DNA of 64,000 bases from Marinirhabdus sp963793275 (GCA_963793275.1 CAWBZL010000002.1:186001-250000); one strand, 5' to 3'; shown: positions 16,022-25,030, numbered from the stretch's first letter. Numbers and translations: made by a program. Notes: generated by a model not told the origin, from the letters alone.

Positions 16022-18277
16022 TTACAACATTTTCGATTTATTTATTTTATCATTTTCCAGATAGTATTGTTCCAGCAATGTTGTAGTGCTTTCTACCAGG
16101 TCTTTACATTCTAAAAGAATAGAGAAATACAGCGAATTGTTTCTTGGGCTGGAATCTCCTTCTTTGGTACGCTTAATCTGTTTTTCAATTTCTAAGACTA
16201 TATAGTCTAAGAACGCTTGTTTTTCGTCTATAATACGAGGAAGATTTTCCAAAGTTTTTTGATCAAACTGTATTTTTACTTTTTCAAATAATTCGCATAA
16301 TCTATTTTCAACAACGGTTAGTCCTTTTATTTGCGTGTATTTTAGACCACGATGTCCGTTCTTAACGTGCTTATAACTTTTATTACTTATTAACGTTAGA
16401 GACTGCACAATGTCCTGTAGCGAATCTTGTATCATAAGATAAAAACGGCTTGCACCTTCCTGAGTCTCGTCAGGATTTTTCATATACACAAACACGTGAC
16501 TGTTAAGCTCATCCATTTCGTCGCTCAACTTACTGGCCTGTTTTTGTGCTTTTTTAAGTCCGGAAAGATCCTGTGTGCTAAGATTTTCTATAGTATATTT
16601 TAAAAGCTTGCTTGCTCTTTTCATTACGGTGGAAACATTGGCAGAACTTTCATCAATAACACCCACCAATGAGGAACTTTCAGCTTTCTTAAAAATCATT
16701 TCTTCTTTAAAGGCAGCAGCTTTTTTCTTTCCTTTTCTATAATTTCTTACAATAAGAAAAACGGCGAGTACCAATAAAACTCCAAGTGCTACGGCTCCAA
16801 ATTGGTAGATTACAAAAGCTAAAATCGCTGCCGCAGTAAACGCTGTAATTGCGGTCATAAACCAACCGCCTATTACGTTTAAAACCCCTGCAACACGATA
16901 CACAGCACTATCACTTCCCCAGGCACGATCTGCCAGGGAGGTTCCCATGGCTACCATAAATGTTACATACGTTGTGGAAAGCGGCAATTTCATTCCGGTA
17001 GCGACCGATATTAATACGCTGGCAACTAAAAGGTTTACTGCAGCCCTAACCATATCGAATGCTGGCGCATCTTTTTCAATAATACGTTTGGCGGTAGGTA
17101 CGGCAAATTGTTTGTTAATATTGGCTTGAGCCGAAGCGGGTAATATTTTAGAGACACCTATATTCAGATATTTAACACCACGAACTAAATATTGTGATAA
17201 CCAATTAGGCTTAAAACGTTCTTTTACTTCGTCCTGTCGGGATAGATCTACCGAGGTTTTTACCACACGTCTAGCTTTCTCACTGAACCAAAGCGTGAGT
17301 ACCATTATAATTCCGGCAAGTAACAGTAAAAGAGGCTGGGTAGGTACTTTTTCGGCGAGACCCTCCATACTAAATTCTGAAGCGGGAATCCCTGAAGCTA
17401 CCCAACTCTCGTACGAGTTTAGTGCCGCCATAGGTACGCCTATGAAGTTTACAAGGTCATTACCGGCAAATGCCATAGCAAGGGCAAAGGTGCCTAAAAT
17501 GATAATAACTTTGTAAATGTTGGTTTTAAGGACCGAAATAACTACATATGAAATAACTGTCCAGAGCAAAAAGTTGGCTCCTAAAAATTGCCACAGATTG
17601 TTATTGGCCCACGAGCTAAACGTTTCAGGTAAAATGGAAGCACCTTTTAATCCTTTTATAATTATGAAATAGGCTATAGAAGTAATAGAAATACCGCCAA
17701 AGACTGCGGCCACCCAACTAGGTTTTTTCTGAAAATTAAAACTTAATAAATAGCGGGATACAAATTGAACAACCGCTCCTATGGTAAATGCAATAGCGAC
17801 GGAAAGAAGTATGCCAACAATAATTTCGGTTGCCTTATCTCCGTTTATATATTCTCCTATCTGAAGAAGGCTATCATCGTTATTTGAAATTTTAATAATG
17901 GACATACAAACAGCAGCACCTAGTAATTCAAAAACAATAGAGACCGTAGTGGAGGTGGGTAGTCCAATACTATTAAAGAAATCGAGTAATAAAATATCTG
18001 TTACCATGACAGCCATGAATATGATCATGATCTCATCAAAATAGAACTTCTCCGGTACAAAAATACCTTTTCTTGCAACTTCCATCATGCCGCTGGAAGA
18101 CAACGCGCCAAAGGCAATACCAATACTGGCAACAATCATTATGGTTCTAAAAGTAACTGCCTTCGAGCCAATTGCCGAATTTAAAAAATTAACCGCATCG
18201 TTACTTACACCTACCACTAAATCTGCTATAGCAAGTCCAGCCAGAGCGATTAACATAATCAAATAAATATTGTCCAT
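16022..18277 (-). CDS. Inorganic phosphate transporter, PiT family, with C-terminal PhoU-like domain
   Basis: A 751-aa inner-membrane transporter. PHO4-family signatures are present in both halves: GVSNDAVNFLNSAIGSKAV near the N-terminus and PLSTTYVTFMVAMGTSLADRAW with GGWFMTA in the second repeat. About 12 hydrophobic segments are visible. The last 220 residues are soluble, helical and PhoU-like, as in the long PiT proteins of Bacteroidota. The start is set at ATG 18277 (MDNIYLIM); an upstream in-frame codon at 18301 would add eight unlikely residues. The upstream region has tandem TGTTATG repeats 11 bp apart, suggesting phosphate control. The DUF6503-like gene follows after 1 bp. Confidence 0.93.
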   Translation of the reverse strand: MDNIYLIMLIALAGLAIADLVVGVSNDAVNFLNSAIGSKAVTFRTIMIVASIGIAFGALSSSGMMEVARKGIFVPEKFYFDEIMIIFMAVMVTDILLLDFFNSIGLPTSTTVSIVFELLGAAVCMSIIKISNNDDSLLQIGEYINGDKATEIIVGILLSVAIAFTIGAVVQFVSRYLLSFNFQKKPSWVAAVFGGISITSIAYFIIIKGLKGASILPETFSSWANNNLWQFLGANFLLWTVISYVVISVLKTNIYKVIIILGTFALAMAFAGNDLVNFIGVPMAALNSYESWVASGIPASEFSMEGLAEKVPTQPLLLLLAGIIMVLTLWFSEKARRVVKTSVDLSRQDEVKERFKPNWLSQYLVRGVKYLNIGVSKILPASAQANINKQFAVPTAKRIIEKDAPAFDMVRAAVNLLVASVLISVATGMKLPLSTTYVTFMVAMGTSLADRAWGSDSAVYRVAGVLNVIGGWFMTAITAFTAAAILAFVIYQFGAVALGVLLVLAVFLIVRNYRKGKKKAAAFKEEMIFKKAESSSLVGVIDESSANVSTVMKRASKLLKYTIENLSTQDLSGLKKAQKQASKLSDEMDELNSHVFVYMKNPDETQEGASRFYLMIQDSLQDIVQSLTLISNKSYKHVKNGHRGLKYTQIKGLTVVENRLCELFEKVKIQFDQKTLENLPRIIDEKQAFLDYIVLEIEKQIKRTKEGDSSPRNNSLYFSILLECKDLVESTTTLLEQYYLENDKINKSKML

Positions 18278-18298
18278 AGAAGAAAAATAGATTACCAA

Positions 18299-18344
18299 CA
18301 AAATTGAAATTTATTTTCGAAGCAAATGTTATGTAATTGTTATG
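18299..18344 (-). promoter_or_regulatory. Promoter of the PiT gene with Pho-box-like repeats
   Basis: Two identical 7-mers (TGTTATG on the + strand at 18327-18333 and 18338-18344) are spaced exactly 11 bp. Twenty bases toward the gene is a -7-like element (CAATTTTG read on the minus strand, 18306-18299), one mismatch from TAnnTTTG. Tandem sites at 11-bp spacing next to the -33 region are the arrangement used by PhoB/PhoP-type activators. Confidence 0.55.
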
Positions 18345-18475
18345 AAGTGTAAAGTTTATGCAATTTAAATAGTGTTAAAAATCACTGTTTTTCTATAATT
18401 TTCTTACTAATGTTACCTGGTAAGTGTTAATTATTGAAATATAAAAATCTGAAAAACAGCTAATTACAAGTTTAA

Positions 18476-18530
18476 TGTTAACTTAATGTTACCTAAATGT
18501 TGTTTTAAAGTAAATTATCTCCTATATTTG
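18476..18530 (+). promoter_or_regulatory. Promoter of the YwqK-like gene with three Pho-box-like repeats
   Basis: TGTTAAC (18476-18482), TGTTACC (18487-18493) and TGTTGTT (18498-18504) follow each other at exactly 11-bp periodicity. The last overlaps a TTG -33 element (18500-18502), and the -7 element TATATTTG is at 18523-18530, 20 bp further. This architecture is typical of activation by an OmpR/PhoB-type regulator. Confidence 0.6.
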
Positions 18531-18561
18531 TAAAGTAATTATTAACTAAAAGTGTTGCGAT

Positions 18562-18924
18562 ATGAAAAAAATTTTGTTAACAATAGTGTGTTTGGTGAGT
18601 GTTTCAATTGCATTTTCACAAACACAGAAAAAAGAAAAATTAACGGTACAAGGTGATTTGGTTGAGACAGTTCAGTTTCACGATAATGGCGCTGTTGCCC
18701 AAACAGGTTTTTATACCAAGAAAGGGAAGTTACAAGGTGAGTGGATTAGTTATGATGCTAATGGAGCCAAAACCGCTGTTGCACAATATGACAACGGGAA
18801 CAAAGTGGGAACCTGGAAATTTTATCAGGGAGAAACGTTAAAAGAAGTGACCTACACCAATTCAAAAATTGCCAAGGTAAGTACCTGGGAAGCTAAAGAT
18901 ACACGAGTAGTTTCTTATAAGTAA
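18562..18924 (+). CDS. Exported MORN/YwqK-like repeat protein, 120 aa
   Basis: A signal peptide ends near residue 20 (VSIAFSQ). The mature protein holds about three MORN-variant repeats of the YwqK type: GAVAQTGFYTKKGKLQGEWISYDANG, then AKTAVAQYDNGNKVGTWKFYQGE, then LKEVTYTNSKI. Such small exported proteins are common in Flavobacteriaceae; the 'antitoxin' label sometimes attached to the family is not supported here. It is divergent from the phosphate transporter gene and has its own promoter with Pho-box-like repeats, so it is probably phosphate-regulated. A bidirectional terminator follows. Confidence 0.8.
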   Translation: MKKILLTIVCLVSVSIAFSQTQKKEKLTVQGDLVETVQFHDNGAVAQTGFYTKKGKLQGEWISYDANGAKTAVAQYDNGNKVGTWKFYQGETLKEVTYTNSKIAKVSTWEAKDTRVVSYK

Positions 18925-18942
18925 TTGAGTATAGTATATAAT

Positions 18943-18979
18943 AAAAGGGCGGTCAAAAATAGTTTGACCGCCCTTTTTG
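18943..18979. terminator. Bidirectional terminator between convergent genes
   Basis: A 15-bp stem (18943-18957 with 18963-18977; core GGGCGGTCAAA and TTTGACCGCCC) is flanked by A and T tracts on both strands. It serves the YwqK-like gene and the TonB receptor gene. Confidence 0.88.
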
Positions 18980-18999
18980 CTTTTACCTGTTAGATTTTT

Positions 19000-21822
19000 T
19001 TAAAATCTGACACTATAACTTAGGCTAATATCCTGCCCTGGATTCCATTTAGAATACAATTGATCTTCCCCTCCAAAAGATTGGTACACACTTTCAATAT
19101 CATCATCCAAGAGGTTCTCAAACTTCAATGAGATTGTTGAATTATTTTTCTCACCAAAACTTTTTGAGAGATTAAGTTTCACATTGTGAAATGGTAATGT
19201 AAAAACATCGGCTACATCACCGGCTCCAACAATTTGTAAGGTTTTACCTTGCGAGTTATAAAACAGACCGCCATTCCATCCATTATCTTCATAATTTAAT
19301 CCTACATTAATAAGGTAAGGAGATTGACCTTGCAATTGGCGCGTATCATCCAATGTTTCTCCCTCTCTAAGGTTGTCTAGTCTGCCTTCTCTTTCATCTT
19401 CACTATATTCTTGCTGAGATTCTATGAGTGAAAAGTTTACATTGAAATTAATGTTATCTAAACCGTTAATAAACCCTAGGTTTTTTCTTACTTCAATTTC
19501 ACCACCAAATACAGTAGCGTCACCAAGATTTAAAGGAGTGTATTGGCCGTAAGCTCTTCTTATAAAAGAAAGCTCTATAGGGTCTTTAAACGATTTGTAA
19601 AAACTGCTCAAAGCAAAGAAGTCTCCGGACTCTCCATATTTTTCGAATCTTAAGTCGAAATTATTAATATAAGTTGGTTGAAGGTCAATATTCCCTATAA
19701 AAGTAGTACTACTAATAGGGTCAAAAATTTCCGCCAGTGAAGCTTCTTTAAAAGAGGGTCTTGCAGTGGTTCGGGCAAAAGACGTTCTAATTTTTTTATC
19801 ACCATCTTCATTTAAATCGAAAATAAGGTTAACAGATGGAAAGAAATCTGCTTTGTTTAAAATTTCGGCACCATTTAATGTAGTACCATCTTGTCTTTCT
19901 CCTGTATAGTTTAATTTAAATTGCTCAAATCGAACACCTACTATAGAATTGAACCAATCTGTAACTTTAAATTCTTCTGAAACATACCCCGAAGCTACTG
20001 TAATTTCAGAATCGAATGAATCTGAGTCATTTGAATCATCTCTAATAAAAAAACCACTATTTGTTTCTGGGTCGTATAGGTTTTCGTCATCTAATAATAG
20101 GTTGGGATTGCCATTAAGCGTAGCAGATGGAAAATTAAGTAAGGCGATAGAATATTTTATAATATCGAAAGTTCGGTTCTTAAAAGTGTAGCCACCTCCA
20201 AATTTGGTTTTTGCATCGTGACTAAATAGTGAGTGTTTTTTTTCAATATCAAGTTTTCCAGCAAGACTTATTTCTTCTAAGTCCCTGAAAAATCTAGAAG
20301 GTATTCCAGATTCACTAGGTTCAATAGTAAAGGTTTCCTCTCCAGTTTCAGGATTTGTAGTCACTCTAAAAGGAGTCACCCTAAAGTCTTTATCTTCAAT
20401 ACGTGCTAGTGTGGGTGATACACTCCAGTCAATATTCCAATCATTATTGCTTCCCAATGTATGTTTTCCGCTTACAAGACCATTTGTAATAGATCTTTGT
20501 GTATAAATTAAATTATCCTTTATTATATTATTACTACTTATTATAAAATTACTTTGTCTAAAAATTGAAGCTTGAGATTCCCCATTTTGTACGTGCAATA
20601 CATTAAAACGATATTTAGACTTTTCTGATTTTAATGACAATCCAGCCAAGGCACTAATTAAAATATTATTACTCCCTAGTTCTCCATTTTGTGTTCGGTC
20701 GGCTAATAACTCAAAGTTAGACTTGTCGGCCTCGTCTTTTCTGTAGATTTGTCCATCTATATATTCATCATAATAAGATGTTTCATTACGATAGGAAAGT
20801 GAAGCTAAATATCCTAGTTTTTTATCTCCAATTTCGTACTGGTTTCCAGCTGTAGCTGAGAAATTGAAATCTAGGAAACTAGTTTCACGCTGTGCGGCTA
20901 AACGTTCTTCAAATCGTTGGGTAATTAGCGTTACCGCCTCAGGGTTTTCTTGTGGTAATGGAACTACTTGATTAGATGCTAGCGGATTATCTCTTAATCC
21001 ATTGTCAAAACCTAAAATATCAGTGTTACTTTTTTCTGAAACTAGATAGTTTTTCTTAAAGTGAAAGTCAGAATTATAAGTTGCTCCAACGGAAACACTG
21101 TATTCTTCTCGTGTAGGGATATCTTTAGTAACAATATCTATTACACCACCAGTAAAATCGGCAGGTTGGTCTGCGGTAGCGGCTTTAATTACAATTACAT
21201 TTTCAAGAATTTGTGTTGGAAAAATATCAAGTTGCAAGGTGTTTCTATCTGGGTCTAAACCTGGAACATCTACACCGTTCAAAATGGATTTTGTGTATCG
21301 ATCACCAAGTCCTCTTACATAAACAAATTTCCCACCTTGTATAGATACACCAGGAACGTTTTTAACAGCACTGGCAATATCGCTCGCGCCAGTTTTCTTT
21401 ATAGTTTCAAGCGAAAGCCCGTCTAATAAGTTTACCGAATTTTTTTGAAAACTAAGTACAGCAGCTTCTGTATTTTGGCGTGCTGTGGTAGTAATTACGA
21501 CCTCGTCAAGCTGGCCAGCACTGGCATTTAATGTTACACTGGTACTAGTAAGTTCACCTTCAGAAACAATCACATTGGTAATTTCCTTAGTTTGATATCC
21601 AACAAACGAAAAAACTAGCGTGTAGGAACCAGGCTCTAACTCTAAATTATATTTTCCTTCAAAGTCTGAGGTGGTACCTTTTTGTGTATCTTTTACAATA
21701 ATGTTTGCAAAAGGAAGGACGTCATTAAATTCGCCATCATTTATAGTTCCTGATACACCAGTCTGGCTAAAAATTATTTGAGAAAATAAAAGGCTAATTA
21801 ATAAAAATAAGAATTTTTTCAT
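19000..21822 (-). CDS. TonB-dependent outer-membrane receptor
   Basis: A 940-aa receptor. The signal peptide ends near residue 19 (QIIFSQ). A carboxypeptidase-regulatory-like domain (about 22-105; VSGTINDGEF...YNLELEPGSYTLVFSFVGYQTKEI) precedes the plug (about 110-240; LDEVVITTTARQNTE, VKNVPGVSIQGGKFVYVRGLGDRYTKSILNGV, GGVIDIVTK). The remainder is a beta-barrel ending in the C-terminal aromatic motif SLSYSVRF. It is not of the SusC type. The gene lies 100 bp downstream of a beta-helix lipoprotein gene on the same strand, a recurring pairing in flavobacteria, and the pair sits below Pho-box-like repeats. Uptake of a phosphate-containing ligand is plausible but unproven. Confidence 0.92.
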   Translation of the reverse strand: MKKFLFLLISLLFSQIIFSQTGVSGTINDGEFNDVLPFANIIVKDTQKGTTSDFEGKYNLELEPGSYTLVFSFVGYQTKEITNVIVSEGELTSTSVTLNASAGQLDEVVITTTARQNTEAAVLSFQKNSVNLLDGLSLETIKKTGASDIASAVKNVPGVSIQGGKFVYVRGLGDRYTKSILNGVDVPGLDPDRNTLQLDIFPTQILENVIVIKAATADQPADFTGGVIDIVTKDIPTREEYSVSVGATYNSDFHFKKNYLVSEKSNTDILGFDNGLRDNPLASNQVVPLPQENPEAVTLITQRFEERLAAQRETSFLDFNFSATAGNQYEIGDKKLGYLASLSYRNETSYYDEYIDGQIYRKDEADKSNFELLADRTQNGELGSNNILISALAGLSLKSEKSKYRFNVLHVQNGESQASIFRQSNFIISSNNIIKDNLIYTQRSITNGLVSGKHTLGSNNDWNIDWSVSPTLARIEDKDFRVTPFRVTTNPETGEETFTIEPSESGIPSRFFRDLEEISLAGKLDIEKKHSLFSHDAKTKFGGGYTFKNRTFDIIKYSIALLNFPSATLNGNPNLLLDDENLYDPETNSGFFIRDDSNDSDSFDSEITVASGYVSEEFKVTDWFNSIVGVRFEQFKLNYTGERQDGTTLNGAEILNKADFFPSVNLIFDLNEDGDKKIRTSFARTTARPSFKEASLAEIFDPISSTTFIGNIDLQPTYINNFDLRFEKYGESGDFFALSSFYKSFKDPIELSFIRRAYGQYTPLNLGDATVFGGEIEVRKNLGFINGLDNINFNVNFSLIESQQEYSEDEREGRLDNLREGETLDDTRQLQGQSPYLINVGLNYEDNGWNGGLFYNSQGKTLQIVGAGDVADVFTLPFHNVKLNLSKSFGEKNNSTISLKFENLLDDDIESVYQSFGGEDQLYSKWNPGQDISLSYSVRF

Positions 21823-21843
21823 ATTTGTTTATTCTATAAACAA

Positions 21844-21870
21844 GCTCGTCTTGTTTTTTACAAGACGAGC
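21844..21870 (-). other. Intercistronic hairpin in the lipoprotein-TonB receptor operon
   Basis: A perfect 10-bp stem (GCTCGTCTTG at 21844-21853 with CAAGACGAGC at 21861-21870) lies between the two genes, 21 bp before the receptor start. No U-tract follows it in the transcript direction, so it is more likely an RNA-processing, stability or translation-control element than a terminator. Confidence 0.5.
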
Positions 21871-21922
21871 AAGTTGGCTAATTGAAATCTGGTAATAATA
21901 TCAAAGTTTAGTATAGTAATAC

Positions 21923-23200
21923 TTAAAAAGCTCCCTTTGCACTAGCAAAAGTCCAAGAGAATACTCCCGTGTTAGCACCACCACTAGTGCCAGTTGTTGT
22001 CCAGCTAGTAGCTCTTTCAGGGAATGTTGGGTCTAAAATTATTTTTTCTTCATTAACATCGTTATCGGGATTGCCATCATCACAATTTGAAATACAAGCA
22101 ACTTTTTCAACAAATACTGTGTTATCAGCACCGTTTAAAACCCAATTTTGAAAAACTATTTTTCCGTCTAAAAAGTTTTGTGACACTTCGTTGTTGTCCA
22201 ACTCTACATCAACAGAAGATTTGAACCCTGTTGCATACACATTTCTAACAGTACCCATAGCACCATCTCTAAAATCTGCATACTCTCCATTTTCTGTAAC
22301 AGTATTTCCTATAAGTGTTAAACCATCTATAGTAAAGCTACCTTCAAGAGAACCAGCAGGACCATCAATTTCAAGACTGTGGTCTGAAATATCTCCGGCA
22401 ATTACTAAAGAGTTTGAAATAGTTCCTGAGTATGCTTCATCTATATCCAAACCATCATCACCTTGTGACCAAACCAGCAAGTTAGAACTGTTTACAGAAC
22501 CTCCAAACCACTCGATACCATCATCTACGTTTGCAACTACTTCAATATTTGAAATTGTTGTTCCAGAACCAACACCACCTAATGTAAGGCCGTTAATTTC
22601 ATTTCCTTCACCAATTAGTGTTCCTCCGTGACGGATAGAAATATAATTTAATGTTCCAGAATTGTCGGCATTATTAGTCCCTCCGTATAACCCATTTGTA
22701 TCACTTGCAGGAATACCTTCAATTTGGTTTTCCATTGCATCTCCTGATAAAGATGCTCTAGCACGACCTAAAACAATAAGACCACCCCAAAGACCTCTGT
22801 CATTTTGAGAAAGATTTGTTCCAGCTGTTTGTCCAAGTTCAATATTGTCTGTACTAGAAGTAAAGATAATAGGAGCACTAGAGGTACCGTTGGCTTGGAT
22901 TTTACCTCCACGCGCAATAATTAATACAGAAGCATTTGCCTCTTGACCAGGTAAAGCCTTAATTATAGTTCCAGGCTCGATAGTAAGTGTAGCGCCATCA
23001 ACAACTGTAACACGACCGTCTAGGGTCCAAATTTCATCACTTGTTAATGTCATGTCTTCTGTTATTTGTCCTGTAATAACAGTATCCACTTGCATTGGGT
23101 CGTCGTCAATTTCAATAGGGTCATTATCATCGCTGCTACATCCAACAACGAATAATGAAAGTGCTATAAGAGCAATTTTAGAAAGAAAGAATTTTTTCAT
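21923..23200 (-). CDS. Surface-type lipoprotein with right-handed beta-helix, partner of the TonB receptor
   Basis: A 425-aa lipoprotein with lipobox FVVGC (Cys about 21) followed by an Asp/Ser-rich acidic linker typical of exported flavobacterial lipoproteins. The body consists of parallel beta-helix-like turns: VTVVDGATLTIEPGTIIKA, ILIARGGKIQANGTSSAPIIFTS, WGGLIVLGRA, LNYISIRHGG, TISNIEVVANVDDGIEWFGG and VWSQGDDGLDIDEAYSG. Some databases have called relatives 'multidrug transporter', which the sequence does not support. It probably cooperates with the TonB receptor encoded next, as a surface ligand-binding or substrate-processing protein. Its promoter region has four Pho-box-like repeats. 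Confidence 0.85.
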   Translation of the reverse strand: MKKFFLSKIALIALSLFVVGCSSDDNDPIEIDDDPMQVDTVITGQITEDMTLTSDEIWTLDGRVTVVDGATLTIEPGTIIKALPGQEANASVLIIARGGKIQANGTSSAPIIFTSSTDNIELGQTAGTNLSQNDRGLWGGLIVLGRARASLSGDAMENQIEGIPASDTNGLYGGTNNADNSGTLNYISIRHGGTLIGEGNEINGLTLGGVGSGTTISNIEVVANVDDGIEWFGGSVNSSNLLVWSQGDDGLDIDEAYSGTISNSLVIAGDISDHSLEIDGPAGSLEGSFTIDGLTLIGNTVTENGEYADFRDGAMGTVRNVYATGFKSSVDVELDNNEVSQNFLDGKIVFQNWVLNGADNTVFVEKVACISNCDDGNPDNDVNEEKIILDPTFPERATSWTTTGTSGGANTGVFSWTFASAKGAF

Positions 23201-23238
23201 TTTTTTTAAATTAATTATTTAGAGTTAATTTTCTTTTG

Positions 23239-23328
23239 CAAATAAACTCTAATTTAAATAAGGTTCAGTTACCTCAATGTTATGCTTGCTTTAGCATTAA
23301 GTAAGGTTTATGTTATCTTAATGTTATG
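23239..23328 (-). promoter_or_regulatory. Promoter of the beta-helix lipoprotein/TonB receptor operon with Pho-box-like repeats
   Basis: Four 7-mers lie on one 11-bp grid (+ strand): AGTTACC 23267, TGTTATG 23278, TGTTATC 23311 and TGTTATG 23322. The first and third pairs are 44 bp (4 x 11) apart. The proximal pair ends 20 bp from a -7-like element (TTTATTTG on the minus strand, 23246-23239), the same gap as at the PiT promoter. The distal pair could also act on the divergent dgt gene. Confidence 0.55.
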
Positions 23329-23479
23329 AGATGTACTTCTTGTTTCCGGGTCAAAACTACGCCAGGCAATCGCAATTATGTGTTACGGAATCTTTATGAA
23401 AAGGTGACTATTTTACATATAGGAAAGTACAGAAATTGTTATCTTGCCAATGACTCCAAGACCAAAAAATGCTACTATG

Positions 23480-24814
23480 ATGCAATGGGAAGATTTGCTT
23501 TCGCTACAAAAGCAAGGCACTACAAAAAAAAGACTACGAATAGAAGAAAACCAATCCCGCACAGGCTTTGAAGTAGATTACGACCGGGTTATATTTTCTT
23601 CAGCTTTTAGAAGCTTGCAGGATAAAACGCAGGTAATTCCACTCTCCAAAACATCCTTTGTACACACAAGATTAACGCATAGCCTGGAGGTAAGCGTAGT
23701 AGGGCGTTCCTTAGGAAGGCAAGTGGGAAAAGCTATTCTGGAAAAACATCCACATCTGCATAAAGTACACGGGTACCAGTCTACCGATTTTGGAGCCATA
23801 GTCGCCGCGGCATCACTGGGGCACGACATTGGAAACCCACCTTTTGGACATAGTGGTGAAAAAGCCATGGGAGCCTATTTTTTAAGCGGAAAAGGACAAC
23901 GTTTTAAATCCCAACTTACCCCAAAGCAATATCAGGATCTGGTGGATTTTGAAGGAAATGCCAACGGGTTTAAAATTTTAACCGAAAGCAAAAATGGTGT
24001 CAACGGCGGATTAAGACTCACGTTTGCCACGTTGGGCGCTTTTATGAAATATCCTAAAGAGAGCCTCCCTAAGAAACCCACCAACCATATAGCCGATAAA
24101 AAATACGGGGTCTTCCAGAACGATGTACCTTTCTTTACTGAAGTTGCTGAAAGTTTAGGACTTACAAAGCGTGGAGCCAAAGAGGATATGAGTTACCACC
24201 GTCACCCACTATCATTTCTGGTGGAAGCTGCCGATGATATTTGTTACACCATCATAGATTTTGAAGATGGTATTAACCTGGGTTGGATACCCGAAGAAAC
24301 CGCACTTGAATATTTGGTAATATTGGTCAAAGATTCGCTAAATAAAGAAAAATATGCTGCCTTATCACAATCAAAAGATCGATTGGCTTATCTACGAAGT
24401 TTGGCTATAAATACGCTTATTTCTGAAGCAGTTCAACTATTTATAAACAACGAAGAAGCCATCCTACAAGGTGAATTTACCGAAGCATTGCTGGACAAAA
24501 GCAACTATCAGGCACAAATAACCGATATTATTAAAGAAAGTATTTCCAAGGTGTATGAAAATCCTGAGGTAGTTGAAAAAGAATTAGCGGGGTATCAAAT
24601 ACTCACCACATTATTGGATGCTTATACCACAGCTTTTGAAAATGAATCCAAAAATACCTTGCGCCATTACGATAAACTCATTTTAAAAAGTTTTGAGGGA
24701 ACCGAAATACCTTCCAACACCTACGATTATTTAATGCTGTGTTGCAACCACGTTTCTATGTTAACTGACGGGCAGGCATTACAACTGTTTCAGAAGATTA
24801 ACGGAAATCTTTAG
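23480..24814 (+). CDS. dgt: dGTP triphosphohydrolase (HD domain)
   Basis: A 444-aa dNTP triphosphohydrolase that removes triphosphate from dGTP and related dNTPs. HD-domain residues are present: HTRLTHSLEVS, LGHDIGNPPFGHSGE, and a downstream acidic pair in EAADDICYTIIDFEDG. The start is placed at the second ATG of 'ATGATG' (23480, MQWEDLLSLQKQG), which matches the usual flavobacterial N-terminus. A TTG at 23444 and ATGs at 23450 and 23477 are alternatives. The gene is divergent from the putative phosphate-regulated operon. No cotranscribed partner is evident. Confidence 0.92.
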   Translation: MQWEDLLSLQKQGTTKKRLRIEENQSRTGFEVDYDRVIFSSAFRSLQDKTQVIPLSKTSFVHTRLTHSLEVSVVGRSLGRQVGKAILEKHPHLHKVHGYQSTDFGAIVAAASLGHDIGNPPFGHSGEKAMGAYFLSGKGQRFKSQLTPKQYQDLVDFEGNANGFKILTESKNGVNGGLRLTFATLGAFMKYPKESLPKKPTNHIADKKYGVFQNDVPFFTEVAESLGLTKRGAKEDMSYHRHPLSFLVEAADDICYTIIDFEDGINLGWIPEETALEYLVILVKDSLNKEKYAALSQSKDRLAYLRSLAINTLISEAVQLFINNEEAILQGEFTEALLDKSNYQAQITDIIKESISKVYENPEVVEKELAGYQILTTLLDAYTTAFENESKNTLRHYDKLILKSFEGTEIPSNTYDYLMLCCNHVSMLTDGQALQLFQKINGNL

Positions 24815-24826
24815 ATTATTTCAACA

Positions 24827-24856
24827 GTCATTTCGAAGCGTAGCAAGAAATCACAC
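24827..24856. repeat. Dispersed palindromic repeat, type 'GTCATTTCGA...GAAATCAC'
   Basis: GTCATTTCGA...AAGAAATCACAC matches the inverted half of the element at 63359-63391, with changes in the middle. It lies just after the dgt stop. This kind of short imperfect palindrome is often repeated between flavobacterial genes. Confidence 0.5.
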
Positions 24857-24967
24857 ATTTTAGGGCTTTTACAATTTGTGATAGCTTGAAAGAAATGGAT
24901 GCTAGAGGAAGGAGCCTTTAAACAATGTTTTTTTACAAGTAGGATTTTAATCACGATTAACATATTG

Positions 24968-25030
24968 CTCCTCGCCCTAAGAAGGGGGAGGTGGGCTAAA
25001 AATTTTCGAAAGAAAATATGTAGGGCGGAG
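24968..25030. repeat. Imperfect palindromic intergenic repeat between dgt and dxs
   Basis: CTCCTCGCCCTA (24968-24979) is complementary to TAGGGCGGAG (25021-25030) with one bulge. The interior has a GGGGGAGGTGGG tract and a short A/T hairpin around TTCGAA. It lies between convergent genes and may terminate transcription. Confidence 0.45.

Noticed and set aside
18562..18924. YwqK-like protein as an antitoxin
   Set aside because: No toxin gene is adjacent; the signal peptide and MORN-type repeats point to an exported protein.
23326..23571. 81-codon frame overlapping the dgt 5' end in another frame
   Set aside because: Shadow of the promoter region and dgt; composition is not protein-like.
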